Shown in pieces: positions 1-10,540 of a DNA stretch of 64,000 bases. The stretch spans positions 1,798,001-1,862,000 of the forward strand of contig CAJSYZ010000007.1 in assembly GCA_910574455.1 (NCBI GenBank), in the 5' to 3' direction. The stretch comes from Trichaptum fuscoviolaceum (Eukaryota > Basidiomycota > Agaricomycetes > Hymenochaetales > Trichaptaceae). Made by a program: the position numbers and the translations under genes. Below the pieces are notes generated by a model, which did not search any database, was not told where the DNA came from, and was given only the letters and a program-made list of their open reading frames with translations. The first letter of the stretch is position 1. Each line of letters begins with the position of its first letter.

Positions 1-880
1 TACAGGGAGAAATCCCTGCCAGTGACACCCGATCCAACAAGTTCGGTGTTCTTTCCCGCACTAAAATCTTCAATGGAATTGTAAGCTGCTAGGCGGGATC
101 GGACCTTCTCCCAGTTTGATTCAGTAAAAAACGAGGAATTCGACAATAAGTTAACATAGTCGTCCGTATGAGGCTGCCACAGAGCACTGGTGAAGTACCA
201 CTCAGCGCCACCAAACTCTTCTTTGATCTTTTGCAACCGGGCCACCTGCTTGTCGATTGCAACCTTGACCTGTTCATGAGAAGTTCAGCAAATAAAGCCA
301 CTATAAGAACTGAAGTAGATAGATACCGCGGTTGCCGCAAGAGCAAGGGCACCGATAGGCTTTCCTATTGTGTTTTTGTCCAGTACTTTATGCCGACCCA
401 GGGCCAAGACTAGGTGTACGGACAACACTGAGATTACGAGATCAGAGCAGAACAACCCTTGCTTCTGTACTTTCAGAGTCAATGCAGGGACACGAAGGGT
501 GACATGGGGCAAATTTTCACATACCTTATCCATACTATGCCAGCGTTCCCAGAGGAATGGTTCAGCTTTCTTCTTGTCGACCATCGTCTGCAACATCTTC
601 ACAATTTCTTCGGTCTCCACTGACTTAGAACGCTCGTTGCCGACGAAACTCGAAATTGATTGTTCGGCTTTCTCGAACAATTTCTTGCGCCAACTATCAG
701 AGCATCTCTGGGCTGCCTACAGGGCAGATCATACTTGATTCAAAATGGCCGATGTAAGACAATAAGGGATGACTCAACTAAAGAACAGATGTCGGCCAAT
801 TGCGTGTCGTAACTAAGTTCGACAGAATCAAACACCTTCCCCCACAAGGTTCCGATGGACTTATTGTCCGGGTTTTGCCA
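1..880 (-). pseudogene. 3' part of an uncharacterised multi-exon gene, cut by the inverted-repeat element
   Basis: Coding-like sequence on the minus strand forms several short exons that join with GT..AG introns. One exon (about 530-680) is charged and helical, ending near the WHSMDK motif. A second (about 315-470) contains an Ala/Leu-rich stretch (IGALALAATAV). A third (about 60-255) is Trp- and Tyr-rich (EWYFTSALWQP). The upstream exon (about 790-890) runs straight into the inverted-repeat element at 897, and I find no convincing continuation on its far side after 6007, so the gene looks broken. The other end leaves the window. The ALALAATAV segment is reminiscent of uncharacterised repeated families in mushrooms, but I do not recognise the family and assign no function. 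Confidence 0.35.
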
Positions 881-896
881 TGGAGTTGTGGACATA

Positions 897-1680
897 TGAC
901 AGCATTTATCGACAAGTATTCGAGCTTTGAGGTTTTGCATGCTTTACGCAACTTTAGTGGTACATACATAACTTTTTTGTCTTTACGTAACTTGTTACGC
1001 AACTTTTGTACGTAACTTTACACCATTACTTACAGGATTTAGCTTGCTACTCCTCACATTTTCAGCTCTCGGTAGTACAGCTCTGCCTTACGTAACTATA
1101 TGCAGCTATACAGTGGTTCACATTAAGGTGTCTGTGGTTCAGAAAAGTTTTACATAACTTTTTTTTTAGATACTATAGATATGTTATACCTTTCTGTACT
1201 GAAGCATTATCCTGTATACCTTTTAAATATATTTCTTATTGTTGATTATCTTGTTTGGTTCCTTTTAATCAATAATATTATTGCTGGAAATGTATAATAT
1301 CTTATCTAGTAAATTTACGAGAGTTGTTATACGATATATACAATAACTGACTTTTTTAATTACTTGGGCAAGTGGGTCAATGGGTTTAGCTCCCCAACTC
1401 TGGTAAAGGTTGGCAGGCGGAACCCTTCCTGCTTTGTAACCTATCCAACAGGCTACGGGTTCAACTCAGACTAATGTAAATAACTTTTGTAATTGTTTTG
1501 TTTCTTTTGTTTTAAATAAAAACAATTCTTATGTATTTTATCAGCTATAGATATTGTAATTCTGCTAGATTCCTGCATGTCTACATCAGTCCCATGTATA
1601 ATTGGTGTTACAGCTGTAGGGGTACATGTAGGCTGCCGAGTGTAAACAGTCTCTGGGGAAATACTAGGGAGTGTTACAAC
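897..1680 (+). repeat. Left terminal inverted repeat, 784 bp
   Basis: This is the reverse complement of 5222-6005. The inner end reads GGGAGTGTTACAAC. Differences I can see from the right copy are at about 1630 (A versus G) and about 1319 (G versus A). Reading inward-out there is a short open stretch (about 1471-1680, minus strand) that is duplicated in the right repeat; it could be the remnant of a transposase 3' end but matches nothing I know. At about 1370-1470 there are weak Pol III A-box and B-box resemblances. Confidence 0.8.
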
Positions 1681-1691
1681 CGTGGGGGAAC

Positions 1692-2283
1692 TGTCAAGAT
1701 CCTGGGCTTCTTTTCCTATTGTTTGCACTTTCCTGCCAAGGATCCCGACATGAGCAGGCAATCTCGCACGGAGAATCCCGCCATTGGATTCCCGTTGCAA
1801 AACCTCTTTCCCAACTCACACAACCCCCCGCACAATCCCTCAATCACGTGACCTATAGTGTACCACTGCCCTGGCAACCACGCATGCATATGCACACTCA
1901 TTTACAATAACCCGCCATGGCACACATACATTCACTTACCAACAACCGCTCATTGATCAACTAGTACCTCAAGGTGACAACCCGCAACTGCCTGGCATAC
2001 CTAGTCTGGCTAGTTGTGGCCATGGTTCAGACACTGACGTCCACAGACGCACCACAGCCATCTGGAGAAACGGGATGGACATGCCCAGCAGTGCAGTCCT
2101 AGCATGTATCTTTTGTAGTAGATAGTTGCACATTGCACAAGGATATTTAGCATAGATTAACTATACAGTCTTTACAAAGTAGATAAATAGTTGTAGGCAT
2201 TGTAAGGAGCACCCCACTTTTGACCTCTTGTGGAGTGCTTCCTTAGGTGCGATCTCTCTCTTTTCTCCTGTGTAGTTAGTTGC
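1692..2283 (+). mobile_element. Degenerate LTR relic of the element-1 gypsy family
   Basis: From TGTCAAGATCC onward this follows the LTR of the gypsy element at 22.4-29.1 kb, read from its U3 start, with many substitutions (by eye roughly 15% divergence). It runs through the conserved block with a GATAAATA box and the ACTTTTGACCT primer-complementary segment (2216-2226), then similarity is lost after TTAGTTGC. The sequence just upstream (GTGGGGGAAC) resembles a polypurine tract. This is an old, truncated copy inside the inverted-repeat element. Confidence 0.7.
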
Positions 2284-2909
2284 ACTGAAAAGATGATAAA
2301 TGATAAGGGGGTGGGAGTGTAGGGAACCCAGTAAGAATAAAAGAGTAGTAAAAGAAGACAAAGAGAAGAAGAGAAACAACAAAGGAAACTAGTGAAATAG
2401 CCAAACAGCCCTCAAATGTCCGTAGACAGAGTCTTCGCACGTCCACCCAACACAACCCTTCGCAAGAAGTCCGAAGACAAGAAACAACCCGTAAGAAAGG
2501 AACAGTAATAAGATAATCACTCAGTTCGTGGGGAAAAGAACTCAATTAAATCAAGTAAAGTATCTAATAAGATAATCACTAGTACAAGTGGTTAGTTATT
2601 GAATGGTAAAATAAAGTGATTAGTTGCTCACCTCAGTTTGTGGGGAAAAGAACTGAGGGAGCGACCTTCCCGTGAAGTCAAAGTTATATACAAAAAGAAA
2701 ATAATATGTCTTGGAACATTCGTCATATACCTGTTATGCATCAAGCATGCGGACCCTTATTTACCTTTGTTTACCTCACGTGACCCGATTCGGTTATATT
2801 TTACCTTTGCATTCCGATTTTACCATTTAACCTTTTTACCTTTAACCTTCGGTGCCCCAGGTAGCCCCCTTTTACTGCCTCTTTGTTTACATTGCCCCTT
2901 CGCTTTACC

Positions 2910-3014
2910 ATAGCCCCAGTTAGCCCTATGTAGCCCCAGTTAGCCCCATTTCCCCTGTTTCACAGTTAGCCCTAGTTAGCCCCAGTCAGCCCCAGTTAGC
3001 CCCAGTTAGCCCCA
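2910..3014 (+). repeat. Imperfect 10-bp tandem array (GTTAGCCCCA)
   Basis: About ten imperfect copies of a 10-bp unit reading AGTTAGCCCC, interrupted once near 2950-2965. It lies about 40 bp upstream of a TATA box at 3050, so it may belong to the promoter of a decayed element. Confidence 0.7.
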
Positions 3015-3049
3015 GAAGCGCGTTCTATTTATGTTTCTCTCTCCTGTAG

Positions 3050-3057
3050 TATATAAA
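3050..3057 (+). promoter_or_regulatory. TATA box of a decayed element
   Basis: TATATAAA directly downstream of the 10-bp repeat array. A second TATATAAA lies at 4881 in the same orientation. Both are followed by C/T-rich sequence with no downstream gene, so they may be remnants of two LTR-type promoters. The whole interior from 2284 to 5221 has no reading frame that looks like a protein. Confidence 0.3.
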
Positions 3058-5221
3058 CCCTGTACATATCGCCCCAGGATGACACTTAAGTCAATCCTCC
3101 TATAGTCTTTCACACCATCGTGCCAAAGACTCTGTTCACCCACGACTTCCGAGCTTAAGAGAGCCTCGTTAAAGCGCCCACTCTTATCTCACCACTTGTT
3201 TGTTCACAAACAACGCTTTTGTCACTTATCATTTCCGTGATAAGTCTTCCGAAGCCGTGAACGTAACAATACCAAGACGTCTCCTATAATATGTCTCGGT
3301 ATACTCGTCATGTACCAAGACGTCTCCAATATGTAGACGTGCGGATAATGAATATCCGACACTCTACTCCTAACTGTATGCGCCGTCCGCGCATGCTAAC
3401 TGACACACTCTCCTATATGCGCTCGGACGTGTACGGATGCCGTACGGACTGTCCATTCGAGCACATCTCAAATGTGTGAGCTGAAGAATAATAATAATAA
3501 AGAGAGATAAAAATGAATAACTCTAACAATCAGGACAATCAGAAGAACGTGCTGTTGTGCAGACACTAATAGCCCATCTGTATGTCTTCTGCGTGCGCCA
3601 TTGTCCCCCTCACAGAAGTCCAAAGACAAGAAACAAACTCCCCAGTAAAGAATGGCGATTGAGCCCCGTCGTCTTTTGTCCACCACACCCATCGAGGGAA
3701 CTCCAGAAGATATCTGTCAGGCTGTTGAGCCCGTCCGTTGACACCCTACGTCACACCATAGAGATTCTCACTCTCGCTCACATGTAGTGGTGGTGGGGAG
3801 AAAGAACATAAAATTTCACATGGTAGTACATGTGGTGATTTTCACTGGAGTAAATCATGTGTGAACCGGCTACTCTGGTCACACTCTACTAACCCAACCC
3901 ATTGTTTTTGTTCCCGTTCCTCAATTGTCCGCCCATTTCCCACGCCACTCACCCGCGTTGCCACACTCTAAGTGTCCAGCCGGTTGCATGTCCGTGACCT
4001 TGTCCGCTGGCTTGTTTGCTTGTCCGCCCATTGCATTGTCCATTGTGTGATTGCTGGTGAGCTCTGTGCTTTGGCCTGTCTATCACTCGTGCTCAGGTAC
4101 AGTTTTCCCTGCGCTATTTGGCTTCAAGTGTCGGTCGGCAGCCTTGCTGCTTGTCCGGTGTCCGTCAGATGCACTGTCTTGCGGCTGTGAGTTGTGCTTG
4201 AGTGACTCCGCTTTCTTGCCTTGCGTCTTCTGCATTGTTCTGATGCCCTGAACTTGCTGGTATGCTGCCGAGTCTTGTACTTGAGCGACTCCGGTTTCCG
4301 GGTGCTTGCTTGTCTTCCGGGTGCTGCTGTCGCATCCGGCGGACTTTGTACAAACACTGGATGAAATCCAAGTGTTACAAAGCTTCCCAGCCCCCAGGTT
4401 CCCCCACAGTTGTAAGTTGTTGTCATGACGACACCTAATACCCGACGAACAAACATTCCCGCGCCATCACAAATCCTGACATCCGGTCCCGGCTCCTGCA
4501 ACCCGGACCTCATGCCAGACATTTCCAAATACACGACAAACACGACAAACATGTTCCACAACCATGCCTTACAAACACACCTACAAACACACCTTACAAA
4601 CACGCCCTACGGACATTCTGACAGTACCACACCCCAGACTACCATTCATTCCTACTTCATTCCCGTAAAACCCCGAAATCTATCTATTATCCTTTATCAT
4701 CATTTTCAAATCACTCTGATCACATTCCCGTCACCCTTTGTTCTAACATACATCCCCGGTTCCTTGTGTAAGCTACATGTCCCACAATAATTCTCCAAAT
4801 CCCGCTTGTCACTACACAACTCACCTTCACGTCCCGAAAACATATTCCGTTTCCCATTTCTTATCTCAGACTCTTACGCGTATATAAACTTGTAGAAACT
4901 TGACATGTATCCCTTGACTCGAATATCATAAGTCTTTAGGCTACTCTACGAGCTAGGCCCTCAAGATCCATCCTTGCTTCACTCTTATGCTCTCACTCTC
5001 GCCGTCACGCACTTTTCTCGCTCTCAGAATCTAAAATCTTGATAACTCATCTTAGGATCCCGCGGTAGAATCCCGGATCATGGATTGCGGGAACTTCAAC
5101 CCGAATCCCGACTACTTGGTCTCTCGCTATTTTGTTCTCGTGTTTTGTTTGCCCTTCCGCTCTCACTCTGCTTCCTCAACTCGTGACCACCCTTAGGCAA
5201 GGCTTGGGTCCGGGCCTGACA

Positions 5222-6005
5222 GTTGTAACACTCCCTAGTATTTCCCCAGAGACTGTTTACACTCGGCAGCCCACATGTACCCCTACAGCTGTAACACCAA
5301 TTATACATGGGACTGATGTAGACATGCAGGAATCTAGCAGAATTACAATATCTATAGCTGATAAAATACATAAGAATTGTTTTTATTTAAAACAAAAGAA
5401 ACAAAACAATTACAAAAGTTATTTACATTAGTCTGAGTTGAACCCGTAGCCTGTTGGATAGGTTACAAAGCAGGAAGGGTTCCGCCTGCCAACCTTTACC
5501 AGAGTTGGGGAGCTAAACCCATTGACCCACTTGCCCAAGTAATTAAAAAAGTCAGTTATTGTATATATCGTATAACAACTCTTGTAAATTTACTAGATAA
5601 GATATTATACATTTCCAGCAATAATATTATTGATTAAAAGGAACCAAACAAGATAATCAACAATAAGAAATATATTTAAAAGGTATACAGGATAATGCTT
5701 CAGTACAGAAAGGTATAACATATCTATAGTATCTAAAAAAAAAGTTATGTAAAACTTTTCTGAACCACAGACACCTTAATGTGAACCACTGTATAGCTGC
5801 ATATAGTTACGTAAGGCAGAGCTGTACTACCGAGAGCTGAAAATGTGAGGAGTAGCAAGCTAAATCCTGTAAGTAATGGTGTAAAGTTACGTACAAAAGT
5901 TGCGTAACAAGTTACGTAAAGACAAAAAAGTTATGTATGTACCACTAAAGTTGCGTAAAGCATGCAAAACCTCAAAGCTCGAATACTTGTCGATAAATGC
6001 TGTCA
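5222..6005 (-). repeat. Right terminal inverted repeat, 784 bp
   Basis: Inverted copy of 897-1680, near-identical along its full length, ending ...GCTGTCA next to the right TA duplication. It contains no independent gene. Confidence 0.8.
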
Positions 6006-6950
6006 TATGGACTTTCCAACTGCGCGATACAGTGAAGGCAGAAGAATGTGAGTCCAGCCTGCCTGAGTTCCGGGAGGGAGACACTGATTCGTTGCCCTTT
6101 TTTTGCCGGGAACGCGGGATCCCTCCCTTCCGATACTATTTCTATCCTTGTCTTCAAGCCCTACAGATGTCTGCATTTCTGCAAGTTAGTGGATGTATAT
6201 CATAGACATGATTTGATTAACGCACAGAGCTAGTAGTCCGAGAGACTTTGCGATGACCATCATGAGCCTTGGTTGCGAGCACTTCGGGTTCAGGACTGAT
6301 GGATACTGTCGTCATCGCAGGTGATTGTGCTCGTGGTGTTAGCGACACCTCACAACCACTTGCCTGTTAAAGGAGCCATGAATTAGTACACGAATCAATT
6401 GCAGCAATTAGCTCACACTTGCAATATGTTGCGCATGAGCCGCCAGAGACCTCTTCAAATTGCGAATAGAAGTAGAAGATTTTATCTGTAGCAATTAGAG
6501 GAATTGTTACCAAGAAAAGCTCGAAGAGAATTGAATACCAGTATATCAGCCTGAGAATGACTGTCTTGCAGTTTACTCTTGTTACTAGTAGTGAGGTTCA
6601 AATCCTTGTTGCTTAATCAGAAATGATATGAAATGGAGATTAGAAGGATTAACACTAACTGTCGAGGCAGCCTGTGATGATGGCTTCTTCATATACACGT
6701 TCATGCTAGTCTGTTTTAGATAGTAAGGAAGTGATTTGAATATTGGGTGGAAATGCAAGAATTACCACGGCATGCGAGTTAGAGTCCGGCGGTGACTTCC
6801 TCTTCTTATTATTTGCGATCATGCTGTCCTACAATAAGCAAAGCTTAGTAGACGACCAGATCCTTGCCAAAGAAAGGGGTGCAGAAAGTTATCCTATTGA
6901 GTGTCGATGCCTACACATACCTGCATCTGCAGATACAACGCCGGCGATTG
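6006..6950. other. Gene-poor flank of the inverted-repeat element
   Basis: Nothing recognisable was found. A few exon-like pieces on the minus strand near 6900-7000 may belong to the end of the coiled-coil gene to the right. Confidence 0.4.
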
Positions 6951-7789
6951 CTCTCTATGTCCATCGACAGTAATACCCTCCTGACAAGATGACAGGTGAG
7001 TAGTGAGGGGATAAAAGCAGAATAAACTTACCGTTACATCAAGCTGGGAGTTGGCGATTCTCTGCATTTTCGCGCCCTATTCAGAGTACGGTTTGGTAAG
7101 TAATGAAGTAAAGATATGTCGACGCCGAAGGCCACAAGAAAGTCCGGCACCAGATCCATGCTTTGATGTGAAACACTCACCTGAACGGCCGATTGTCTCC
7201 TGATATTCTTCTTCTCCAGAGCACAAAGAAGGAAGGATAAGTAGCGCGAACGAAGCAAGACATTATGATGCCACTTACCAACGTTGTAGGAGCCTGCAAC
7301 TCGGAGAGAGTGTCGCGGGATAGCTTCCTTTTCTTCGATTTATTGCTGGCTCCATCCTGATACGATACAGAAACATTGTTAATTAGCCATCGTTGTGCAT
7401 GCGACTCCACCGATGCATAGTCCCTTGAACTTTAAGCGGCACTCACATTGGCTTGGGGCGGTATTGTAAGTCTCCTCGCGTCCTAATTAAACGCACAATC
7501 AAAATATTAAGATTTCATCTGCCAGTCTAATAAATGCTTTAACCAACTCACATTATCAGTGTCGGAGTCAACAAGATGTGCCGTCTGTCGCTCGCTCGCA
7601 AAGCTATTCTTTACACCTTGAAAACTCGTGAGGGTTACTGTCTCTCCTTCATCCTCCCAAGGACTAAAGTTTGCATCCTTCTGCACCGAGGCGGGGAGCC
7701 TAAATTTTCCTTGCGTCAGCCAGGCTCACAACTTGAAACAAAGATAAGGATGTGAGCATTATAAGAAGCTGCAACGTTCGGGTTCATGA

Positions 7790-8060
7790 TGATCTTGAAG
7801 AAGTGTGGCACAGCGGTGACCCGGGCCGCCACGGTCGCTGCCACTGGCAGTGTCACTGGCGCACGCGTGGCACGCTCAAACTGCCAGTGGCGGGCACATT
7901 CAAGCTATCAGTACTAGTACTAGTAGTAGTAGTAAGTCGTACTACGATGATAAGCTTCAAGTAGCTGAGTTTAAATCAAGCTTCACACTCACTAGCAACT
8001 TGAATTTGTTTGAATTTGAAACTGATCTTTCGTACTATGATGCCAACGGTTGAGTAGTAC
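7790..8060. repeat. Short-repeat insert with Plavaka-type subterminal motifs
   Basis: Contains CACTGGCAG-, ACTAGTACTAG- and CTTCAAG-type motifs and an inverted pair AGTCGTACTAC (about 7935) / GTAGTACGACT (about 8054). The same motifs recur at 9.95-10.5, 14.6-15.3 and 17.85-18.5 kb. A GGTCACCGCTG-like stretch here is partly inverted relative to one at about 10,405. Confidence 0.45.
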
Positions 8061-8870
8061 GACTTCAAACTCACAAGTCAATATCTTCTACTATCTTCCC
8101 TGCGATCTCAGGATTTCTGCCCTCTCCGCCGAAGAAAGTGGATCCATCTGTGTTGCGAAGTGCCCTGACAGGTCGCTTTGTCTTATCGTTCCGTTTCGAC
8201 GTATTGGGCGAGTCTATCATGTCTGTATCCTCACCAGAAAGACTGCTGTCCTGTCCTGCAAGCGTACTATGACAGCCAGTGCCTCCTATGATACGACTTG
8301 AAGCCTTTGCGCCCTGCACGCGAGTACGGAAAGGAAGTGCACCTATGGTGTCCTTTTTCCTCGCCTTTTTTGCGCGCTCTCTATCTGGTCCATTGGAATT
8401 GGCTGCATCATAACGTGAGTCAATATGTTCATCTTTCAAAATCTAAAGTCGTAAAGGTAATGCAACTTACGAACATTCAACTTTGCGTTGCCTTCAGCTT
8501 CACAAAAGCTGTCTTTTTCCTCAGAGTCGTTCGTTGATCCTGCAATGCCAATATCTCGTAACTCGACTGTCGCTGTCTTGAAGATAAGGACTCACTAGCT
8601 TCAGGAGTGTCTTTCGGTTTTTTTAGCCCTCGTTTGTCAGTGCCAGCCAGCTTAGGTGCAGTTGAGCCCATCTGGGTGCGAATGTCAAGAGCCTTCGACA
8701 AATTCTTCTCAAGCTCCATCGTCTCCAGTATCGCTGTTTCCTGTTGCTCTGCTGCAGCTCTCTTTTTGCGTACCTTCTCAGATGCCTCTTGTTCTTTTGC
8801 TGCCCGTTTCTGTTCCGCATCAAGTTTTCTCTTCTCTCTCGCATCCGCGGCTTGTTGAGCCGCAGCTTCG

Positions 8871-9688
8871 TGTTACGACCGTCGGGAATTGTAGCGGGAA
8901 ACAGTTTCGGGAAACTGGAATTCGCGACAAGAACCCGCGTTCGGGAATCTGGATTCGCGACTGGGAACGAGCGTGGGAATTCAGGCGGGAAACGCGCGGG
9001 ATTCTATCCAGGCGCGTCGCGGGATTCTCGAGGCCAGCTAGGACTCTTCACTGCTTTGAACGTCAAGTAAGCGGATCCCTAAGGAAGCACTCCACAAGTA
9101 AGTATTGCGCAACTAACTACACAGGAGAAAAGAGAGAGATCGCACCTAAGGAAGCACTCCACAAGAGGTCAAAAGTGGGGTGCTCCTTACGATGCCTACA
9201 GCTATTTATCTACTTCGTAAAGACTGTATAGTTAACCTACGCTAAGTGTCCTTGCGCAATGCGCACCTATCTACTACAAACGATACATGCTACGACCGCA
9301 CTGCTAGGCATGTCTATCCCGTCTCTCCAGATGGCTACGGCCTGTCCGTGGACGTCAGCGTCCGGTCCGGGGCCGCGACTAGCCAGACTAGGTATGCCAG
9401 ACTGTTGCAGGTCGTCACCTTGAGGTACTAACGGATTAATGAGCGTATGTTGATAAGTGAATGTACGTGTGCCGTGGCGGGTCGTCGTAAATGAATGTGT
9501 GTATGCGTGCATGGTGGTCGGGACGGTGGTGCGGGATAGGTCACGTGAGCGGGGGATCTTGCGAGTCGGGAAAGAGGTTTCGCGCGGGGAATCCAATGGC
9601 GGGATTCTCCCCGCGGGATTGTCTGCTCATGTCGGGATCCTTGGCGGGAAAGTGCGGGAAATGAGAAAAGGGGCCTGGGATCTCGACA
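8871..9688 (-). mobile_element. Solo LTR of the element-1 gypsy family with CTTCG target duplication
   Basis: An 818-bp LTR running from TGTTACGACC to CTCGACA, almost identical to the LTRs of the gypsy element at 22.4-29.1 kb. It is flanked by a perfect 5-bp direct repeat CTTCG (8866-8870 and 9689-9693). No internal element sequence remains, so this is a solo LTR left by LTR-LTR recombination. The element orientation (U3 first) is on the minus strand. It lies inside a coding exon of the coiled-coil gene. Confidence 0.92.
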
Positions 9689-9934
9689 CTTCGCGCAGAG
9701 CTGCCCGTTCTTCCTTCTGTTTTTCCTTCTCCTCCTTTTCCCTCAATGCCTCACCACGCTTTGAGGCCTGCTCTTCTCTCCTTCTCTCCTTCTCTTCTTT
9801 CTCCCTCAATACCTCCTCTTTCGTTCGACGTGTTCTGAGTTTATTGACTATGGCTCCCGGGTGCTGATCGCTATTCTTAGCCCGCGTTTGTCTTCGAGTT
9901 GACATTCTTGTGCAGTGTTTCAAGTCGAGGCACG

Positions 9935-10530
9935 CTGACAGGTGCTATGAGTTTCGATGGTGAATCGAGTTGGCAAAGGTGCAAGTTGAAGTTGAAGTTG
10001 GAGATGAGGGCGCCTATTCAAGGAAAATTTACGCCCACTTGCACTTCAAGTTGCACTGCCAGTGCCTGATCCTGCTGGCACTGGCAGCCTGCCACTGGCA
10101 GTGAGTGAGCCTGAGTGACTCCGAGTCTGAGTCATGCCACTGGCACTGGCAGTGATTGGCAGCCTTCAAGTTAGGCTGACTCGGAATGAGCCTGACTCAG
10201 ACTCGGACTTGGACACTCGGATACTCAGGCTAGCTCTATTACTAGTACTATCACAGTGCTACTAGTACTAGTACTACTCACTGGCACTTCAAGTTGCAGG
10301 CTCACTGGCAGGCTGGCGGCGGTGCCACTGAGTCACTGACAGCCTGAGGCTGTGGCTACTCAGGCTACCGGTACTACTACTACTAACTTCAAGTTGTTAC
10401 GCGGGCGTCACCGCTGAGCGTGCCATTCAACTTTAAATTTCAAGTTAGCATTTGCGCTCGCTCCTACTTCAAGCTCAACTTGTTGTCAGTACTGCCGGCC
10501 GCCTGACGTACAATAGGCTGTGTTCAAGTT
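9935..10530. repeat. Subterminal-type repeat region upstream of the Plavaka transposase
   Basis: Dense short motifs: CACTGGCAG and its inverse, TACTAGTACTAG, GACTCGGACT and TTCAAGTTG, many in both orientations. Such clusters are typical of the transposase-binding subterminal regions of CACTA/Plavaka-type elements. No reading frame is present. I could not fix the exact transposon end. Confidence 0.5.
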
Positions 10531-10540
10531 ACTGGAACTA

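Larger units (their letters stand above)
897..6005. mobile_element. Long inverted-repeat element, TA target duplication
   Basis: The sequence begins TGACAGCATTTATCGAC and ends in the exact reverse complement. It is flanked on both sides by TA (895-896 and 6006-6007). The inverted repeats are 784 bp long and I see only about two mismatches between them. The outer part of each repeat is rich in short ACGTAACTT-like motifs, as in transposon subterminal regions. There is no transposase in the interior, which holds an old LTR relic, a 10-bp tandem array and two TATA boxes. The TA duplication would fit the Tc1/mariner superfamily, but TIRs this long are unusual and the family is not identified. It looks like a non-autonomous element. 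Confidence 0.7.
6960..9903 (-). pseudogene. Coiled-coil gene interrupted by a solo LTR
   Basis: A minus-strand multi-exon gene starting at ATG 9903. The first exon encodes a basic N-terminus (STRRQTRAK) followed by a long Glu/Lys/Arg-rich coiled coil (9700-9850). The reading frame stops at a solo LTR (8871-9688) and resumes in the same frame on the other side with more coiled coil (8720-8870). Further exons are visible at about 8475-8600, 8071-8400 (a low-complexity, Ser/Thr-rich, basic region), 7560-7720, 7455-7485, 7300-7375 and 7190-7240, separated by GT..AG introns. A further repeat-rich insert sits at 7790-8060. No known domain is recognised. It is divergent from the Plavaka transposase gene (637 bp between the start codons), so it may be a passenger of that transposon. 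With the LTR in place it cannot encode the full protein. Confidence 0.45.

Noticed and set aside
1370..1470. tRNA-like sequence with A-box and B-box resemblance (also inverted at about 5430-5530)
   Set aside because: The acceptor stem ends do not pair and no convincing anticodon arm forms; it may be a chance match or a very old tRNA-derived piece.
2910..3014. Regular short repeats suggestive of a CRISPR array
   Set aside because: Unit is 10 bp without unique spacers and the genome is eukaryotic; it is a simple tandem array.
4425..4790. Open frames at 3972-4790 on both strands
   Set aside because: Low-complexity Thr/Pro or Ser/Cys-rich translations in decayed transposon DNA; no domain, no joined exons.
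9246..9431. Repeated 61-residue frame at 9246, 22789 and 28678
   Set aside because: It lies within the LTRs, so recurrence reflects LTR copies and not a conserved gene.
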